In this document: positions 1 to 12,929 of the stretch, piece after piece
Layout of the letters: the number at the start of each line of letters is the position of its first letter
How positions within the stretch are numbered: position 1 is the stretch's first letter
Origin: Tetrahymena elliotti 4EA
Lineage: Eukaryota; Ciliophora; Oligohymenophorea; Hymenostomatida; Tetrahymenidae
Reading direction: 5' to 3'
Assembly (NCBI GenBank): GCA_000231825.2
Contig: JH720323.1
Span: forward strand, 275,825 to 339,824
DNA length: 64,000 nt
Made by a program: the position numbers and the translations under genes
Notes under the pieces: generated by a model
Told to the model about the DNA's origin: nothing
Database searches by the model: none
What the model saw: the letters and a program-made list of their open reading frames with translations, nothing else

Positions 1-2564
1 TTGATGTAAAATAAAATTTTTTATCCATTTAAAAAGACAATTTTTTTTATAAAATAGGCAAATTTTTATGGAATGTTTTTGACAAAAAATAAAGAATAGT
101 TTAAAGAATTAAATGGGGATGTATATTTATAATTAGTTTATGATAATAGTTTGGTTAGTATAACTCCATAAAAAATCCTCTTTAAAAATGGATTCTTTAA
201 TTTGACTCAAGAGTTGTAAATCTTTGGTAAACTTGGGATTAAAGTTTAAGTATAGCTAAAGCTAATATATTCGAATTAAATATACTCATAGATTTTTGAT
301 TAAATTAATGATGCACTAGAAAAATAAAAAGTATACTTTTAATTATAAGAATATTGCTATCCTGGTGAATAGCGAGTTTAAATAAAAGGATAATATGATA
401 GCTGTACTTTATGTTAATATCAGTTTTACAGTTTAGAAAAAAATAGTAAAGTTTGTTCAAAATGTAATACAGATGCAGCTGTTTGTTACTTAGATTAAAT
501 ATTACTTAAAGATGGGTATTGGAGAGACAATAACTAGTCTGATAAAATTATCCCTTGCAGAGATAGTAATAAAAATTGCATAGGTGATCTTAATCAATAT
601 GATGAATAAAGATAATCCTAAAAAAATTTTAACTCTTCTCAAAATTATTATTGCAAAGTTGGTAATAAAAAATAATTTTTAATTTTCTTTTTTGTCATAC
701 GAAATTAATATTATGAATAAGGTCATATTGGAGCATTATGCTAAGATTGTGATTTAATGGGAAAATATTGGAAAGATTCATTTATGCAGTTTGGGAATAG
801 AGAATGCTCAAAGTAAATTTCCTAAAATATTCAAACAAAAATAATTTTTAATTTATTTTTTAATTAAAAAGTTGCAAAAATACCAAAAATAGCCTGATAA
901 TATTTTTAGTGATTCTATCATGCTTCATCTTATTTGCTTTGATTTAGATTTATCAAATAATAAAATCTACCTATAATTAGATTCTTATAAAATATTGCAA
1001 GCTGATCGGATTAGACACAAAATAAGTAATAACTAAAAGTGATGACACAGCTATTTACATTAAATTTCTAATTAGCTATCTACAAATATTAAATGTAATA
1101 TTTGAATCAGACATAGGTATGCCATATCAAGTAGTCAGAATTATAAGAGCAATAGCTAATCCTTTACAAAGCGCTATAGAAACATAGGATTGTTTGCTAA
1201 AATCTATTTACCAGTATCTATAATTTAAATTTAATTTCATATACTTTAGAGTGATAGCTTCTTAGGTTTTCTTTTTTAAAGTGATAATTTGTATCTTAGT
1301 AATAATTACCATAATAACCTTGCTATCAAGAAAAACTCATTATATCAGATCGTACTTCAAAATTGCTTTAGTTTACTTTTTAATTGCAAATTAACCAGGA
1401 GTGTTAAATATTATTTTAGGAACAGTAATATTCTTATCTATTCATTTAAAATAAAATTAATTCCCATAATTTAAAAAAGGCATCTTGCAACTAAATAGGA
1501 GATAAATATTACATTAAAAATTACACTTCTATTATATGCGATTCAAATCATATGATGTTTTCTTTAACTCTTCTGTTTCCTATTTTGCTAGTATGGACTT
1601 TTATATTTGAACTAGTGTTATTAATTTTGTTGAGAAACAAGAGATTTGAATTGAATAGGATAAAAGTTAAATTAGGCTTTGGCTATCTCTATTAAGAATA
1701 CATAGAAAAAGTGTATTAATGGGAATAAATGAAAATATTTTAGAAGACAATTTTAATTTTTTCATCCAATTTATTATTCTCAAATTCAAATTTAAATCTT
1801 ACTTGTTAGTTGATAGTAAATCTTATCTACAAGTTCCTATCAAACTTTAGTAAACTTATTATAAAATATTTATTTATTAAAATTTATTTGTATATAATAG
1901 TTAAGCCATACTAATCTGCAAAGCTTAATAAACTGGATAATTAGTGTATTAATGTAATTTGTGTGTCATTAGGGCTCGGAATTATTATGACTCAAAATAC
2001 CTAATTTTATCTGAAATTAGCAGCTCTTTTTATGCTTGGAATAATCAATTCATTTTGCATAATTATTATTATTTTAAGAGTGTTTGAACAAAAAATTGAT
2101 AAAGTCAAATAACTTTTTGAATAGATATATCCTTACTTGCTAAGATCTTAATTCTTCCAAAAGCATTTAAAATCTAAGATTAATTTCGTTCCTAGGAAAA
2201 AAATAACAGACTTATGGAGTTTTTTAAAAAAGTTGCTGACTAAACAAAAATTAAAATATTCTAAAATAGAGAAAAGAGAAGAATTTTATTTGAATAAAAT
2301 CAAAAAATATTATTATTCAACACAAAGTAATTTTTATTAATTAATTTTTACTTATCAAAATTATTAAATTTTATAAAAATAGATATGGTAACTCAAGCAA
2401 ATTTAGATAAAAATGGTATTTAAGAAATTTCAAAAAAATAAATTGAAAAATTATAAGCTAGAACCTCAGCTTCGAATTTAGAAATAAGTTATATTTACAA
2501 GCTTAATTCTAGTGTTGATTCTGGTTCTAAAAGTTTTAATGTACTTGAAGAGCTTGGAGCATGA
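1..2564 (+). CDS. Cys-rich extracellular / polytopic membrane protein (5' truncated)
   Basis: I recognise the family type (large ciliate 'putative transmembrane protein' families) but not a specific function. The reading frame is already open at the left edge, so the N-terminus lies outside the window. The extracellular part has CxxC-type repeats: YCYPGEQ near 350, CSKCNTDAAVCYLD near 450, and GHIGALCQDCDLMGKYW near 721-771. The second half is hydrophobic with several membrane segments, and a conserved-looking juxtamembrane stretch (LGFGYLYQEYIEKVYQW, about 1675-1720) sits between two of them. A short Ser-rich cytoplasmic tail ends in VLEELGA before TGA at 2562-2564. Two introns are well supported: one whose 3' end is at about 289 (starting gtttaagtat), and one at 662-721. 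TAA/TAG are read as Gln throughout. The family assignment and membrane topology are inferred from composition; other exon borders between 800 and 2400 were not resolved. Confidence 0.7.
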
Positions 2565-3349
2565 TAACTAAGAAACACAATTTAAAAACTGATTGAAAAT
2601 AAATATGAACTCTAATCCTTTAAAAAAAATCAGACATTAATTTGTTTTAATAAATGAAACACAAAAAAATATTATTAATTCAATTTAAGTGAATTTAATT
2701 ATAAATTTAATAAAATTAATCAATAATGTAATTAACAAATATTAAAATAATAAAAAATATTATTTCTTTTGTTGTTTATGAAACTTTAAAGAAGCTATAA
2801 ATTAATTACATTTATTCTATTTCTTGAAATAAGAAAAATGAAAATGGTTTTTAATATGAATTTCAAATTATTTTGATGATGGTATTTTACAATTTTTTAT
2901 TATTGTTAAAATAATTAATTTTTACATTAAAAACAAAAAAAATAAAATTTTTCAATTCAAAATTATATAACCTCTATATTTTATTTTCAAAAACAAAATA
3001 TTTGAATTAATTGATAGATTTATTCATAATTTCTAGCTAAATATTAATACATATTATTAGGATATTGATTATGAATGACTTTAAAACAAGATTACTAAAA
3101 AACTATTTAATTTTTAAATAAGATAGTGATTTTATTTAAATTTATTCAATAAGTATAAATAAAAATTAAATACATCAGTAAACTAGTTTTTTGGTGAAAG
3201 TTGTGATGAAATTCTAAAAAAGCTTTTAATAAAATAATTTTTAATAAAGGGTAAGGATTTTTTTACAATATAAATATTAATTTTTTAATTAAATTTATTT
3301 AGATGAATATTTAAAATATTATAGTTAATTTTTTTTGTATTTTTAACAG
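2565..3349. other. Convergent intergenic spacer
   Basis: The spacer lies between the 3' ends of two convergent genes. It is nearly pure A/T with stops in all frames, including TGA. I see no RNA gene or repeat in it. Confidence 0.6.
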
Positions 3350-5612
3350 TCAAATAGTTTCTTCGCTTTCACTTAAAATATGCTCTTTGTATTATTTTAA
3401 GAGCTTGCTTTCATAGAGATAACTATTGTGCTGTTTAGTGAGCATTTTGTTTTTTCCAAATTCATTTTTATGAGAAGGAGAGTATTTTTATTTAAATGTT
3501 GATAAGAAACTATTAAATTAGTCTTTTGTTAATGTATTTGTAAATTTTTATTATTCGTTATTATTTTATAAGATTTCTGTGTTAAAATTGTAAGGTTTAA
3601 TATTGTCTAAGCTATGTTGAAGCTAATCTAATTATTTTTCTTAAAAGGAATCATTAAGTTTTTAGTAGTAGTTAGAAGTTGATCCTAAATTTAAAGATAA
3701 ATTTAATTTCCTCTGGTTTACTAAGTTAGGTAATTAACTATATTATTCAGCTTTAGATTTGATTACTTTAATAGGTTTGGGAATTTAAACTTACACGCCT
3801 TTAAATGTGCAAAATGGTTTAGAAGAGGATACCTAACTTTTTTAATTTTCTTGACCATAAGAATTTATTTATGGTTAATAAATTGAATGAAATTTGTGTT
3901 TTGTCAAGTTATGAATTTTATTATTTTTTTCTTCGCTTTTATCATTTTCTTTTGGTTAATTTTGATTAGATGAACTAGATCTTTATCCATTATTAACTTC
4001 ATTAAATTGATTTTATTCATTTTTATAAAAAGTTTATATTTTTGGCAAATAGCTTTGCTTAGAACTATTTGATGAAAGTCCTTGCTGACTAATCTAAGGT
4101 AAATTTTGAATTCCAGTCTTTAAGCTTAGAGGTGATTTACATAACTAGATATTAAAATCATCATTTTTATCAAAGGATAATTCTGGGACTTTATTGATAG
4201 AGTTTTGCTTATATTCCGTTTTTGTATTTCTCTAAAAAATTGAATAAAAATTAAAATGGCATTAAAATAATTATTTTTACATATAAATTAGAATAATTTG
4301 GATGATATCTATTGTTCTCTTTCCCTTAGCCTGTATTAAAGTTTTCTTTATTGAATTACATCGTTTTATTAGAAATTTATATTTTATCTAAAGAAAGTTC
4401 AGTTAAAGAGTTTAGATTATTAATTTAACTAAGCTGTTAAGAACCATAAAATTATGATAAATTCTTTCTATTATCTTTTTATTCATCAGTAATTTCAATA
4501 AGATACTTAAACATTATTTCTTTTTATTCTTCACTATTGTTTAAGATCTCATTTTTAGAATTTTCATTTTGATTGAACTATGAACTTGAAGGCTTTATTT
4601 CTATTGATTTATTTTACTCCTACAATTTATTACTTTTCTCTTACTTTTTTTAAGGATTTTGATTCTTTTGCATCTAAAAAAAATTAAAAAAATAAGATAT
4701 CATATTAAAAAATATATTTTTAGTATTTATAAAAAACTCAAAATTTTTTTTATTGAAATTTCTAATTTATAATTGATTTTTATTTACCTTTTTGAGATTC
4801 TTTAATTTATTGCCACTAAAAAAATCTTTTAAGAATTTATCTTGCAGTGGATTATATTCTGAATACCCATGAGATTTTGAGCTGCCATCTACTTTGAAAG
4901 GCTGCTCCTATATAAATAACCTAAATCTAATAAAAAATATTCTTAGTATATGTTAAAGCTCTTTTTCTTAAAATAAATACTTTTTCTTTTTATTTTTAGT
5001 TGGTCTTAAATTTATAGGAGGCTAGTTGTATGAAGCTTATATACTATTTTTAATAGGAGTCTAAGATTGAGATTATATTTTAGATTATCTAATTATTTAA
5101 AGACTATTTTATACCATCTTATCACTATACTTAAAATCTGATTCTGTCATTTCAGCCTCAAGCAAATTATTTAATCCTTATTTAAATTTGTTTGAAATGG
5201 GTGATTAAAGATCAGCTGTTTTGGCTTATATAAAATTTTAATTTATTTTTCTATCTGCTGTAATGCAATCTTCCCTGCTTGAATCATTTAGCGAATCTTG
5301 TTCATCTTTTGAATATTAATTCTTATGTTGATGAGAAATAGATTTCTTTAATGGCTCAAAATCAAAATCATTAACAACATAAGAATTGTTTGGCAATTAG
5401 TTAGTTCTTGCAGTCTATGGTTTGGACATTTCTTCTGTGATTGGTGAAAAATTAATTCCATCGTATTTGTTGGATTACATTTTAGAATAAAAAATTGAAA
5501 AGTAGCTAGCGTTGTTATTATTAAAATAATGATTAATAAACTGACTACCAATTAATTAAATATTAATTAACTAATTAATTAATTTGCTAAAAGTCTTCTA
5601 ACTATTTATCAT
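3350..5612 (-). CDS. Gln/Asn/Ser-rich hypothetical protein
   Basis: No known domain is recognised. The ATG at 5612 opens a frame that stays open to TGA at 3350-3352 after removing two introns (4674-4787, 114 nt; 4232-4280, 49 nt), both GT...AG. The exons are 825, 393 and 882 nt, each a whole number of codons, giving 699 aa. The protein is hydrophilic, rich in Gln (mostly TAA/TAG), Asn, Ser and Lys, with basic patches (for example PTKNKKKKYLF before the first intron) and no obvious membrane segment. Another in-frame ATG lies about 60 codons downstream, so the start is the less certain end. It could be a disordered scaffold or nuclear protein; composition alone does not say which. Confidence 0.75.
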
Positions 5613-6168
5613 CAAATATTTAATATTTTAACAGAAAAAAAATAATAAAATGTTATCAAAAATTAAAAATTTATTTTAAATTGAAAGAAAAATTAAAAAA
5701 AATAAAATAGTATAAATAAAAATTTTTTATGAATAAAAATGTAAAGTTTAAATAAGAGTGTTTATAATTTTAGTTATAAATTATGATTAACTCCCTTTAG
5801 TAATTACTTAATTCCATTTATTCTTAGATTTTTGAATAATTTAACTTAAAAAAAAATAATTAAAAACTTACAATTATAACTTGATAATTAATATTCTATT
5901 GATTTTATTTCGATCACAAGTGAGAGCTTTTTAGTAGAATTAAATTATATGGACAGTTAGTACGACAGAGGAATCCATGATAGAATCAATAAATTATCAT
6001 AAAATATGAGAGAAAATCATAGATTTTCTAATTTGACAAGTATAAAATTTCATTTGTTTTCATCAATAATTCATAAATGCTAATGACATCATTTTAATAC
6101 TATAATTATGTGCTAATTTTTTGAATTACAATGTAAATTATTTAGGATAAGATTATATAATATAAAAC
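5613..6168. other. Divergent intergenic region
   Basis: This AT-rich spacer lies between two divergently transcribed genes and should hold both promoters. No recognisable TATA or initiator element could be picked out against the AT background. Confidence 0.5.
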
Positions 6169-9100
6169 ATGGAATAGTCAGATATGTAAGGACTCGATTC
6201 AGGAAAATCTCTCCAATCAAAGAACTAAGAATCACAATTCACACCAACCAATTAAAATTATGAAGCAATTAATAAAAGAAACTCTAAATAAACTTAATCT
6301 AATGTCTTAAACAAATAATACAGCATATTTAGGAAAAAGTATTTCAATTTTTTTTTTCTCTTAGGATCTTTATTAATTATTTTTTAAAAGAACAAAAAGT
6401 GAAGTTAATGAAATTGATGGAAGTAAATTTTAAAATGGATACCCTTCTCCTTTTACTAACTACATAAATAACTTAGAAGAATAGCAACAAAAAGATTTTA
6501 TATTAAAGGCTAATAGTTTTAGTGTATAAAATGAGCTATAATCAGAGGGATCTCCAACATCCTAAATATCTAAGTAGAAAGCTAACTAATTAATTAGTTT
6601 TAAAGATTTTGAAATGGCAAATGGTAATGAAGGATGTAAAGCTAATGTGGAGGATGTATTTAGTTATGAATATCTATAACTAGTGAGTGATAATGCATAT
6701 ATACCAAGTGATAGTTTTTGTTAAAAATAAAAATAGAAATTGAAAAGATTATAATAGTAAAGAGATTAAAAAAAAGTAAATTTATGAATAAGAAATAATT
6801 TAATTATTTATTAAATATTTTTCTTCTTTTAGGCAAGAGAAAGTATTCTTTCGAAACTCTTTAGGTATAGAAAAATAAATTAGGTGGTTGATAGCAGCTC
6901 TTAAACCAAAGGTATATTTTTAGCTCAATATGTTATTTTAAAAAGTAAGTTTTACGTTTTAAACAAAAAGATTACCTTGGAAAATAATATGAAAAAAAGT
7001 AAAAAAACAATTATGATTTTATCATTTCTCCTGATTCTCCATTTAGAATAACTTGGGATATTTGTATTATGTTCCTCATATTCTATGCAATTGTAATTCA
7101 TTTATAATTCGTTTTTTTGTTCCAAAAGCATCAATTCATCCATCTATCCCATATTTACTTCCTAAAAATTTTTAAATTCACACAATTTATTGAAAAAATT
7201 ACAAATTTAAATATTTAGTATGGCATGAAGATCTACTTTAAACTCTTTCTATTTTTAAATTTTATTTCATATTTTATTTCTTTTTTTTTAGATTAAATCT
7301 GATACTTTAAATAGATTTTGACTCCCTTCAGAATGTCATTTGATCCAGACGATACTTTTACTATTTTAGTATAAATGGACAACATTTTTGATTTTTTATT
7401 TATGGCAGACATATTTCTAAATTTTAACACAGCAATTTATAGGAAGGGTAACTTGATAAGAAAACGAAAATAAATTGCTTTAGAATATTTAAAACTATGG
7501 TTTTGGATTGATTTTTTTAGTTCTTTTCCATATGAGCTAGTGGTTTAATCAGCAATCAGTAGTGAGGAATAATAAGTATAATAATATACAGACTCGTAAG
7601 AAAACTAAAATTAATCTTCACCACCAAATTCAAATAGTAACTCTCTGTAAGCTCTATAGAAAGCTCAAAAAATTATTAGAATTCTAAAAATTTTTAAGAT
7701 CATGAAAGTTTTAAAATTGCTAAGAGTCGTTAAACTCAAATTTATTATTGAAAAATTAGTTGAATATCTTAAACTTTCTAAATCAATACTTGGTATTTTA
7801 GGATTTTTAAAACTCTCTTCAGTTGTCTTGTTTATTGCTCATTGGGTAGCTTGCATGTGGTTTTATGTAGGTAGCTAGTTTCCTGAAGATGGATGGATAG
7901 CACAGCAGGGATTATAAAATGAAATGTGGCAATTCTAATATATAACTTCTATTTATTGGGTATTAATTCATTATTTTTAGTATATTAATAATTTTATACT
8001 ATTAAAAGGCAATAACAACAATGGTAACAGTAGGATATGGTGATATAGTTCCTAAAAATTTGGAAGAGAGAGTTTTTGTATTATTTGTTATGCTTATGGC
8101 TTGTGGTATATTTGCATACACAATGAACACTATGGGTTCTGTGCTTTCTTAAATAGAGAGCTTTTCTTCTGAGTATAAAAAGGAAATTTAATAAGTCAAT
8201 ATTTACCTAGATAATAAAAAAATTAAGTTAGAACTTAAAATCAGAATAAGAAAGTATTTAGAATATATTTATGAAAGCAAGCAGAGGAATCAGATTGATG
8301 AGACAAACCTCTTTTCCAAGTTATCTTCTTCTCTTAAAAATGAACTAATCCATTAAATTAATGAAAAAATTATAAGTGATTGCCATTTATTCACTAAATT
8401 GTTTAATAAATAAAATTTGGAATAATTTCTATTTTAAATATCAATCAATTTGCAAGAAAAAATTACTATACCAGAAGAAATTATTATTAACTAAGTAAAT
8501 TTTCATATTTATTTAAGGTAAATTAACCTGAGTTTTTATTAATCAGGAAGATATTGGAGCAGAAGATGATAAAAGTATGTATTTTATATAAGATGGTGAG
8601 GTAGAGATTTTTTATTAGCACTCAAACTCAAAAACTATTCTAAAAAAGCTTAGAGTAAAAATCTTTTATTATTTTTTTGATTTTATTTAACAATTTGTTT
8701 GTTTAGGCTGGAAGTTATTTTGGGGAGATAAGTTTTTTTACTGATTTAAAAAGAACTGCATCAGTTTAGAGTGTTAATTTTGCAAGTCTTTATTATTTAA
8801 AAAGATCAGAGTTCATTAAAATCCTTTAAAAGTTCCCGATTTAAAAAGTAAATGAATTTTTAAGAATTAAAAGTGTTTTTATTCTTAAATTTTTTATTAG
8901 GAAATATTTTATGAAGTTTCAGATAAAATAAAAAATTATAACAATTTCAATAGTTTGAATATTGTTTGCTTTTCATGCTAATAACTTGGACATATATCAA
9001 GTAATTGTCCTAATTTATCTTTCTATTTTTTCAGGAATTAATTTGTTGAAAGAATGCTTCAATCTAGAAAGAAGAAGGGAAATGATTTTTAAAGAGCTGA

Positions 9101-10170
9101 TTACGTGTACATGGCAACAATAAAGGATATTCATAAAATATAATAATCTCAATAGAAGTTAGAATAAACTCCTTTAATCTTATCTTACATAAGAGTTCAT
9201 GATCTTGATAAAGAAATTAAAGAAGAAGAACCTGTTTTTGTAATTATTATCTATATTTAGCAAGTATATTTAAAACATTTTTTTAGTAATAAACAGGAAG
9301 CAAATTTGTCAATACAATTAAAAAAGCCATGCTGATCAACACACAAAAGGCAGAAAAATCTTAGAAAAATTAGAAAAAAGCTTAGTAGATGATAAACAAC
9401 TAACTCTAAAACGAATTATATTTACAAATCGTAATTACAATTATGGATGAAATTAGCTATTATTTTTTACTTTTATTTATTTTCTTATAAAATAGTAATA
9501 CTGGAAAAATTTAGATGATTTTGATAAAGTTAAAATATACGACCACTACTTTAGGCATAATAATGTTGAATTAGCTGAATCTGAAAATGACTAGCTTTTT
9601 CAAAATGGGGGTCTTTTAAGATCATAAGAAATTAAATAAGAAAAAACATTAGAAATAACTCCTTAAAATCATTTCTTGATAAATAGAAGAAAAAAATTCA
9701 TAAATACATAGGCCGTCTTAGATAGATCATAAACAGTTTATGGCTAAGCTTCCTTATTATGTTAATAATAACCTTCTTAAATATCAAAACAATAAGAAGA
9801 ATAATCTGAATCATCAGAATCTTCTTTAAGCTAAAGCTAATCTGATCAGCAAAACATATCTTAATCAGCTAATAGATTAGCAGATTAAACCCAAAAAGAA
9901 AAATAAATGAGCCCAAAAGATTAAAAAAGTAAAGAATTAATTTACAATGAGGAATCTAACTCATAAGCATAAATTATGAAAAATTCATAAAATTTATTTT
10001 TCTTTAATCAAATTAATCAAAATGCTGAATACTTTGAAGATTTCAATTTATAAAAATCTGAAAATTTATAAGAAAATTATAATTTATATAATGAACCTCA
10101 AACGAACCAATAAGAAATAATTTAATTAAATTAATAAAAATCAATTAATCTCGAATAAATTAAATAATGA
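6169..10170 (+). CDS. Cyclic-nucleotide-binding K+ channel with C-terminal zinc knuckle
   Basis: A six-transmembrane voltage-gated K+ channel of the CNG/HCN/KCNH superfamily, acting in the plasma or ciliary membrane. In order: a disordered Gln-rich N-terminus; S1 (ITWDICIMFLIF) and the S1-S2 linker (TPFRMSFD); S2-S3 (DNIFDFLFMADIFLNFNTA); a basic S4 (IIRILKIFKIMKVLKLLRVV); S5; a pore with the K+ filter TMVTVGYGD near 8017-8043; a C-linker; and a cyclic-nucleotide-binding domain whose phosphate cassette shows YFGEISFFTDLKRTASV. After it comes CFSCQQLGHISSNC (8967-9008), a CCHC zinc knuckle, then a long Gln/Ser-rich tail ending at TGA 10168-10170. About ten short introns are needed. Those near 6340, 6780, 7962-8009, 8655-8705, 9240 and 9430 are clear; borders in the S1-S2 linker (6920-7320) are not. 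The FGE and RTAS residues are kept, so nucleotide binding is plausible. Confidence 0.9.
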
Positions 10171-11300
10171 TAACAAAAATACTTATGAAAGCCTTAATAT
10201 AAATATGAAATAAAAATGTTATTTATTTTTATTTACTTTCAAATTACATTTCATTTAACAAAGACATATAATTTATCTTTATTTATTTTGGAATAAAAAC
10301 ATTCATTATCAAAAAAAGATTATCTATTTTTTGTTGTAAAACGTCTATTTTATTTGTTATTATTTTGGTATTTAAAAATAATGATTATCTTTTTAAAATT
10401 ACTTGATAATTTAAAATAAATTTTTTGTTAGTAAAATTAAAATTAATTCAATCTCATAAAAAAAATTATATGCTTAACTTACAGTATTATGGATAGCTTT
10501 AGATTATTAAAACCCTTAATTTTAGATTTTTTAAATTTAGGTATTTAATAGATTTAAAAGAAAATTCTTCTCTTTCAAAAGATTGTAAGGTCATTTGTTT
10601 TATATTAAAATTAAGGAAACTAACATTTTTATTTGAAAAATAAATTTTTATAAATCTTCAATCAGAAAAAAGCCATTTAATTTAAAAATTTTTGAATTTT
10701 TTATTGTTAAAATAAAATAATTTTTTGCTTAATTTTGGGTAAAAATATTTCATGAAAAATATTAGGTGATTAGGATTTGAACTTTTTAACTTTTGCTTGT
10801 GAATTTTCATATCTATTGTTCAATAGATTTAGTTAAAAGTAAACTATAGTTTTTCCAAAAATAACAAGAGTTATGTGAGTTTATTATTCTCTGCGGAAAT
10901 CAATATCTTTTTAAAATAATAATTTTGAATGGATTTTCTGATATCTAACTCAAAAAGGTTTAGTTTACAAGTGGTTTGTGGTTAAATCTAAACTGACACA
11001 TCAAAAATTATGCAGACTAAAGCTTGAAATATTTTTGTACTTATAAAGTTATAAAAGAAATAAGAAAAAATTTGTGGAAAAAGGAGATTCTAATTTTAAA
11101 CAAAATAAAAAAGAGAATCACATTCGATTTTTAATATAGAAGAATACCTATGTATATATATAGGTTTAGTGTTTTTGGAAAAATCAATCTTATAATACGA
11201 AATTAGTTGATAATTAATAAATATAGTAGCAAGCATTAATATTATTAAAATAAAAGGTAAGCAACCTAAAATCAAGCATATTAAAGCAATATAATTGATC
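10171..11300. other. Intergenic region
   Basis: About 1.1 kb of AT-rich sequence between two genes on the + strand. The only structure seen is a perfect 7-bp hairpin (atctatt/aatagat) at about 10811-10828. No gene is supported. Confidence 0.5.
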
Positions 11301-11927
11301 ATGTCAGAATAAAAAGGAATAGTAGATCTTTCTAACAAAAATCTTACATCTTTAAATGAAATATTTATTAAAGATAAAACTTAAATCTATCATTTAGACT
11401 TATCACATAACAGCCTTAAAAGAACTAATGGTTTAGAAAACTTTTCAAATCTTAAAACACTAATAATTGATCATAATCAATACTCAAGTTTGGCTAATTT
11501 TCCAGCACTCTAAAACCTTGACACTTTATCAGCTATCGGTAATTAATTTACTGACTTAGATGAATTTATAGCTCTATGTGTTACCAAATTCCCTAAACTA
11601 ACTAACCTTAGCATATAAAAAAATCCAATGGTTCCTAGCCTAATTAATCCCAAAGAATATTTTTCTTACAGACAAAAAATTTTAAGAGAAAGACCTGAAA
11701 TATAAGTATTAGATAGTATGCCTTTAGAGCCTGTAGACATGACCATTTTTGATTCTATTCCATAATAAGAAGACGAAGAATCTAAAAAGACAATTTAAAA
11801 AGCAAGATTGATCTTGCCTGATTCTAATGGTATTGTAGAGTGTGATCCTAAATATGCTGTAGATAAAAAGAAGAAATTCTCCTCTAGATCAGAAGGTAAC
11901 CGTTTCTTAAAAAACAAGGATTTGTGA
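11301..11927 (+). CDS. Small leucine-rich-repeat protein
   Basis: An intronless 627-nt ORF (208 aa, TAA/TAG = Gln) from ATG 11301 to TGA 11925-11927. The N-terminal half carries four to five SDS22/ANP32-like LRRs (VDLSNKNLTSL, YHLDLSHNSL, LKTLIIDHNQYSSL, LDTLSAIGNQFTDL, LTNLSIQKNP), followed by an LRR cap-like stretch (YFSYRQKILRERPEIQVLD). The second half has an acidic linker and a basic C-terminus (RSEGNRFLKNKDL). The layout, a few LRRs with an LRRcap then a charged tail, resembles small LRR proteins such as ANP32 or LRMDA. An adaptor role in a protein complex is inferred, and the specific orthology is unproven. Confidence 0.85.
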
Positions 11928-12929
11928 AAATAAATGATAGTATAATTTGAAGTTTTATTTTTGTATTAAAATATTTTTGTTGAATAAATATATATCTGTA
12001 AAAAAACATTTCAAATTGGTCGAGTTCTATAAAAAAACAAGTCTTTCTCAAAAAATTAAATATCCTTTTAAATCTATTGAATAATATGATTTGATCAAAA
12101 ATAATCAAAAATAATAAAAGTAAACCAAAAATATCAGTATTGTGGCTTTACTGTAATTATTTTTTAATTAAAAACACAATTGTATTTGACCTTCTCCAAA
12201 TATTTGAATTTGATTGTAATCGAAAATTAATCAATAAACAAATATTTCATTGATTAATCTTCGCGTTAATAATTTTCTGGTATTTCTTCTCAAATGAAAA
12301 TTAAATTTTAACTTTAAAATATTATTTCTTTTGACTATTTATTCAGAATTATTTTATATTGAAAAACAAAAAAGCATAAATAATTTTTTACAAATGATTG
12401 ACTTTTAAAAATGTTTATTCTTTTTCATTAATTGAATTTTCATTTAATATGACATCCAAATATTCTTTAGGTGGCTAATTAATTACTATTTATTTTATTT
12501 TTCCCTATTTTTATTTTAATTAATTAAAATTAAAAATTAACAAAATAAAAAAAATATACTCCATAGTAATTTACTCTTTGAATTTCCTTTCCAATCTTAT
12601 TATTAAAATATTTAAAAAGATACAGAAATAAATATTGACCATTTCTTACTTCAAAAAAGCTTTACAAAATAAAACAAAAGTGGATTTGTTTTCAATTATT
12701 TTTTAATTATCAAGAAATTAGAGGTAATAATTTTATTTTAATATAAATTTTTAAATGTAATGATAGAGCTCTTAGTTATAACACAGAAAATTTTTAAATT
12801 AAACCAATATATAAAAAAGAGACATAATTTTTCAAAGTTTGAAATAATTGTAAAATATAAATCATAAAATTAAATTTAAAATACATATTTTAGAATTTTT
12901 TTACTTCCAAAAAAATAAATATCTTTTAT
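11928..12929. other. Convergent intergenic spacer
   Basis: About 1 kb of AT-rich DNA between convergent genes. No open frame, repeat or RNA gene was recognised. Confidence 0.5.

Noticed and set aside
10780..10830. tRNA-like signature on the minus strand (gttcaaatcc) next to a hairpin
   Set aside because: The putative T-stem does not pair, no acceptor stem or D-arm can be drawn, and the nearby palindrome has only a four-base loop.
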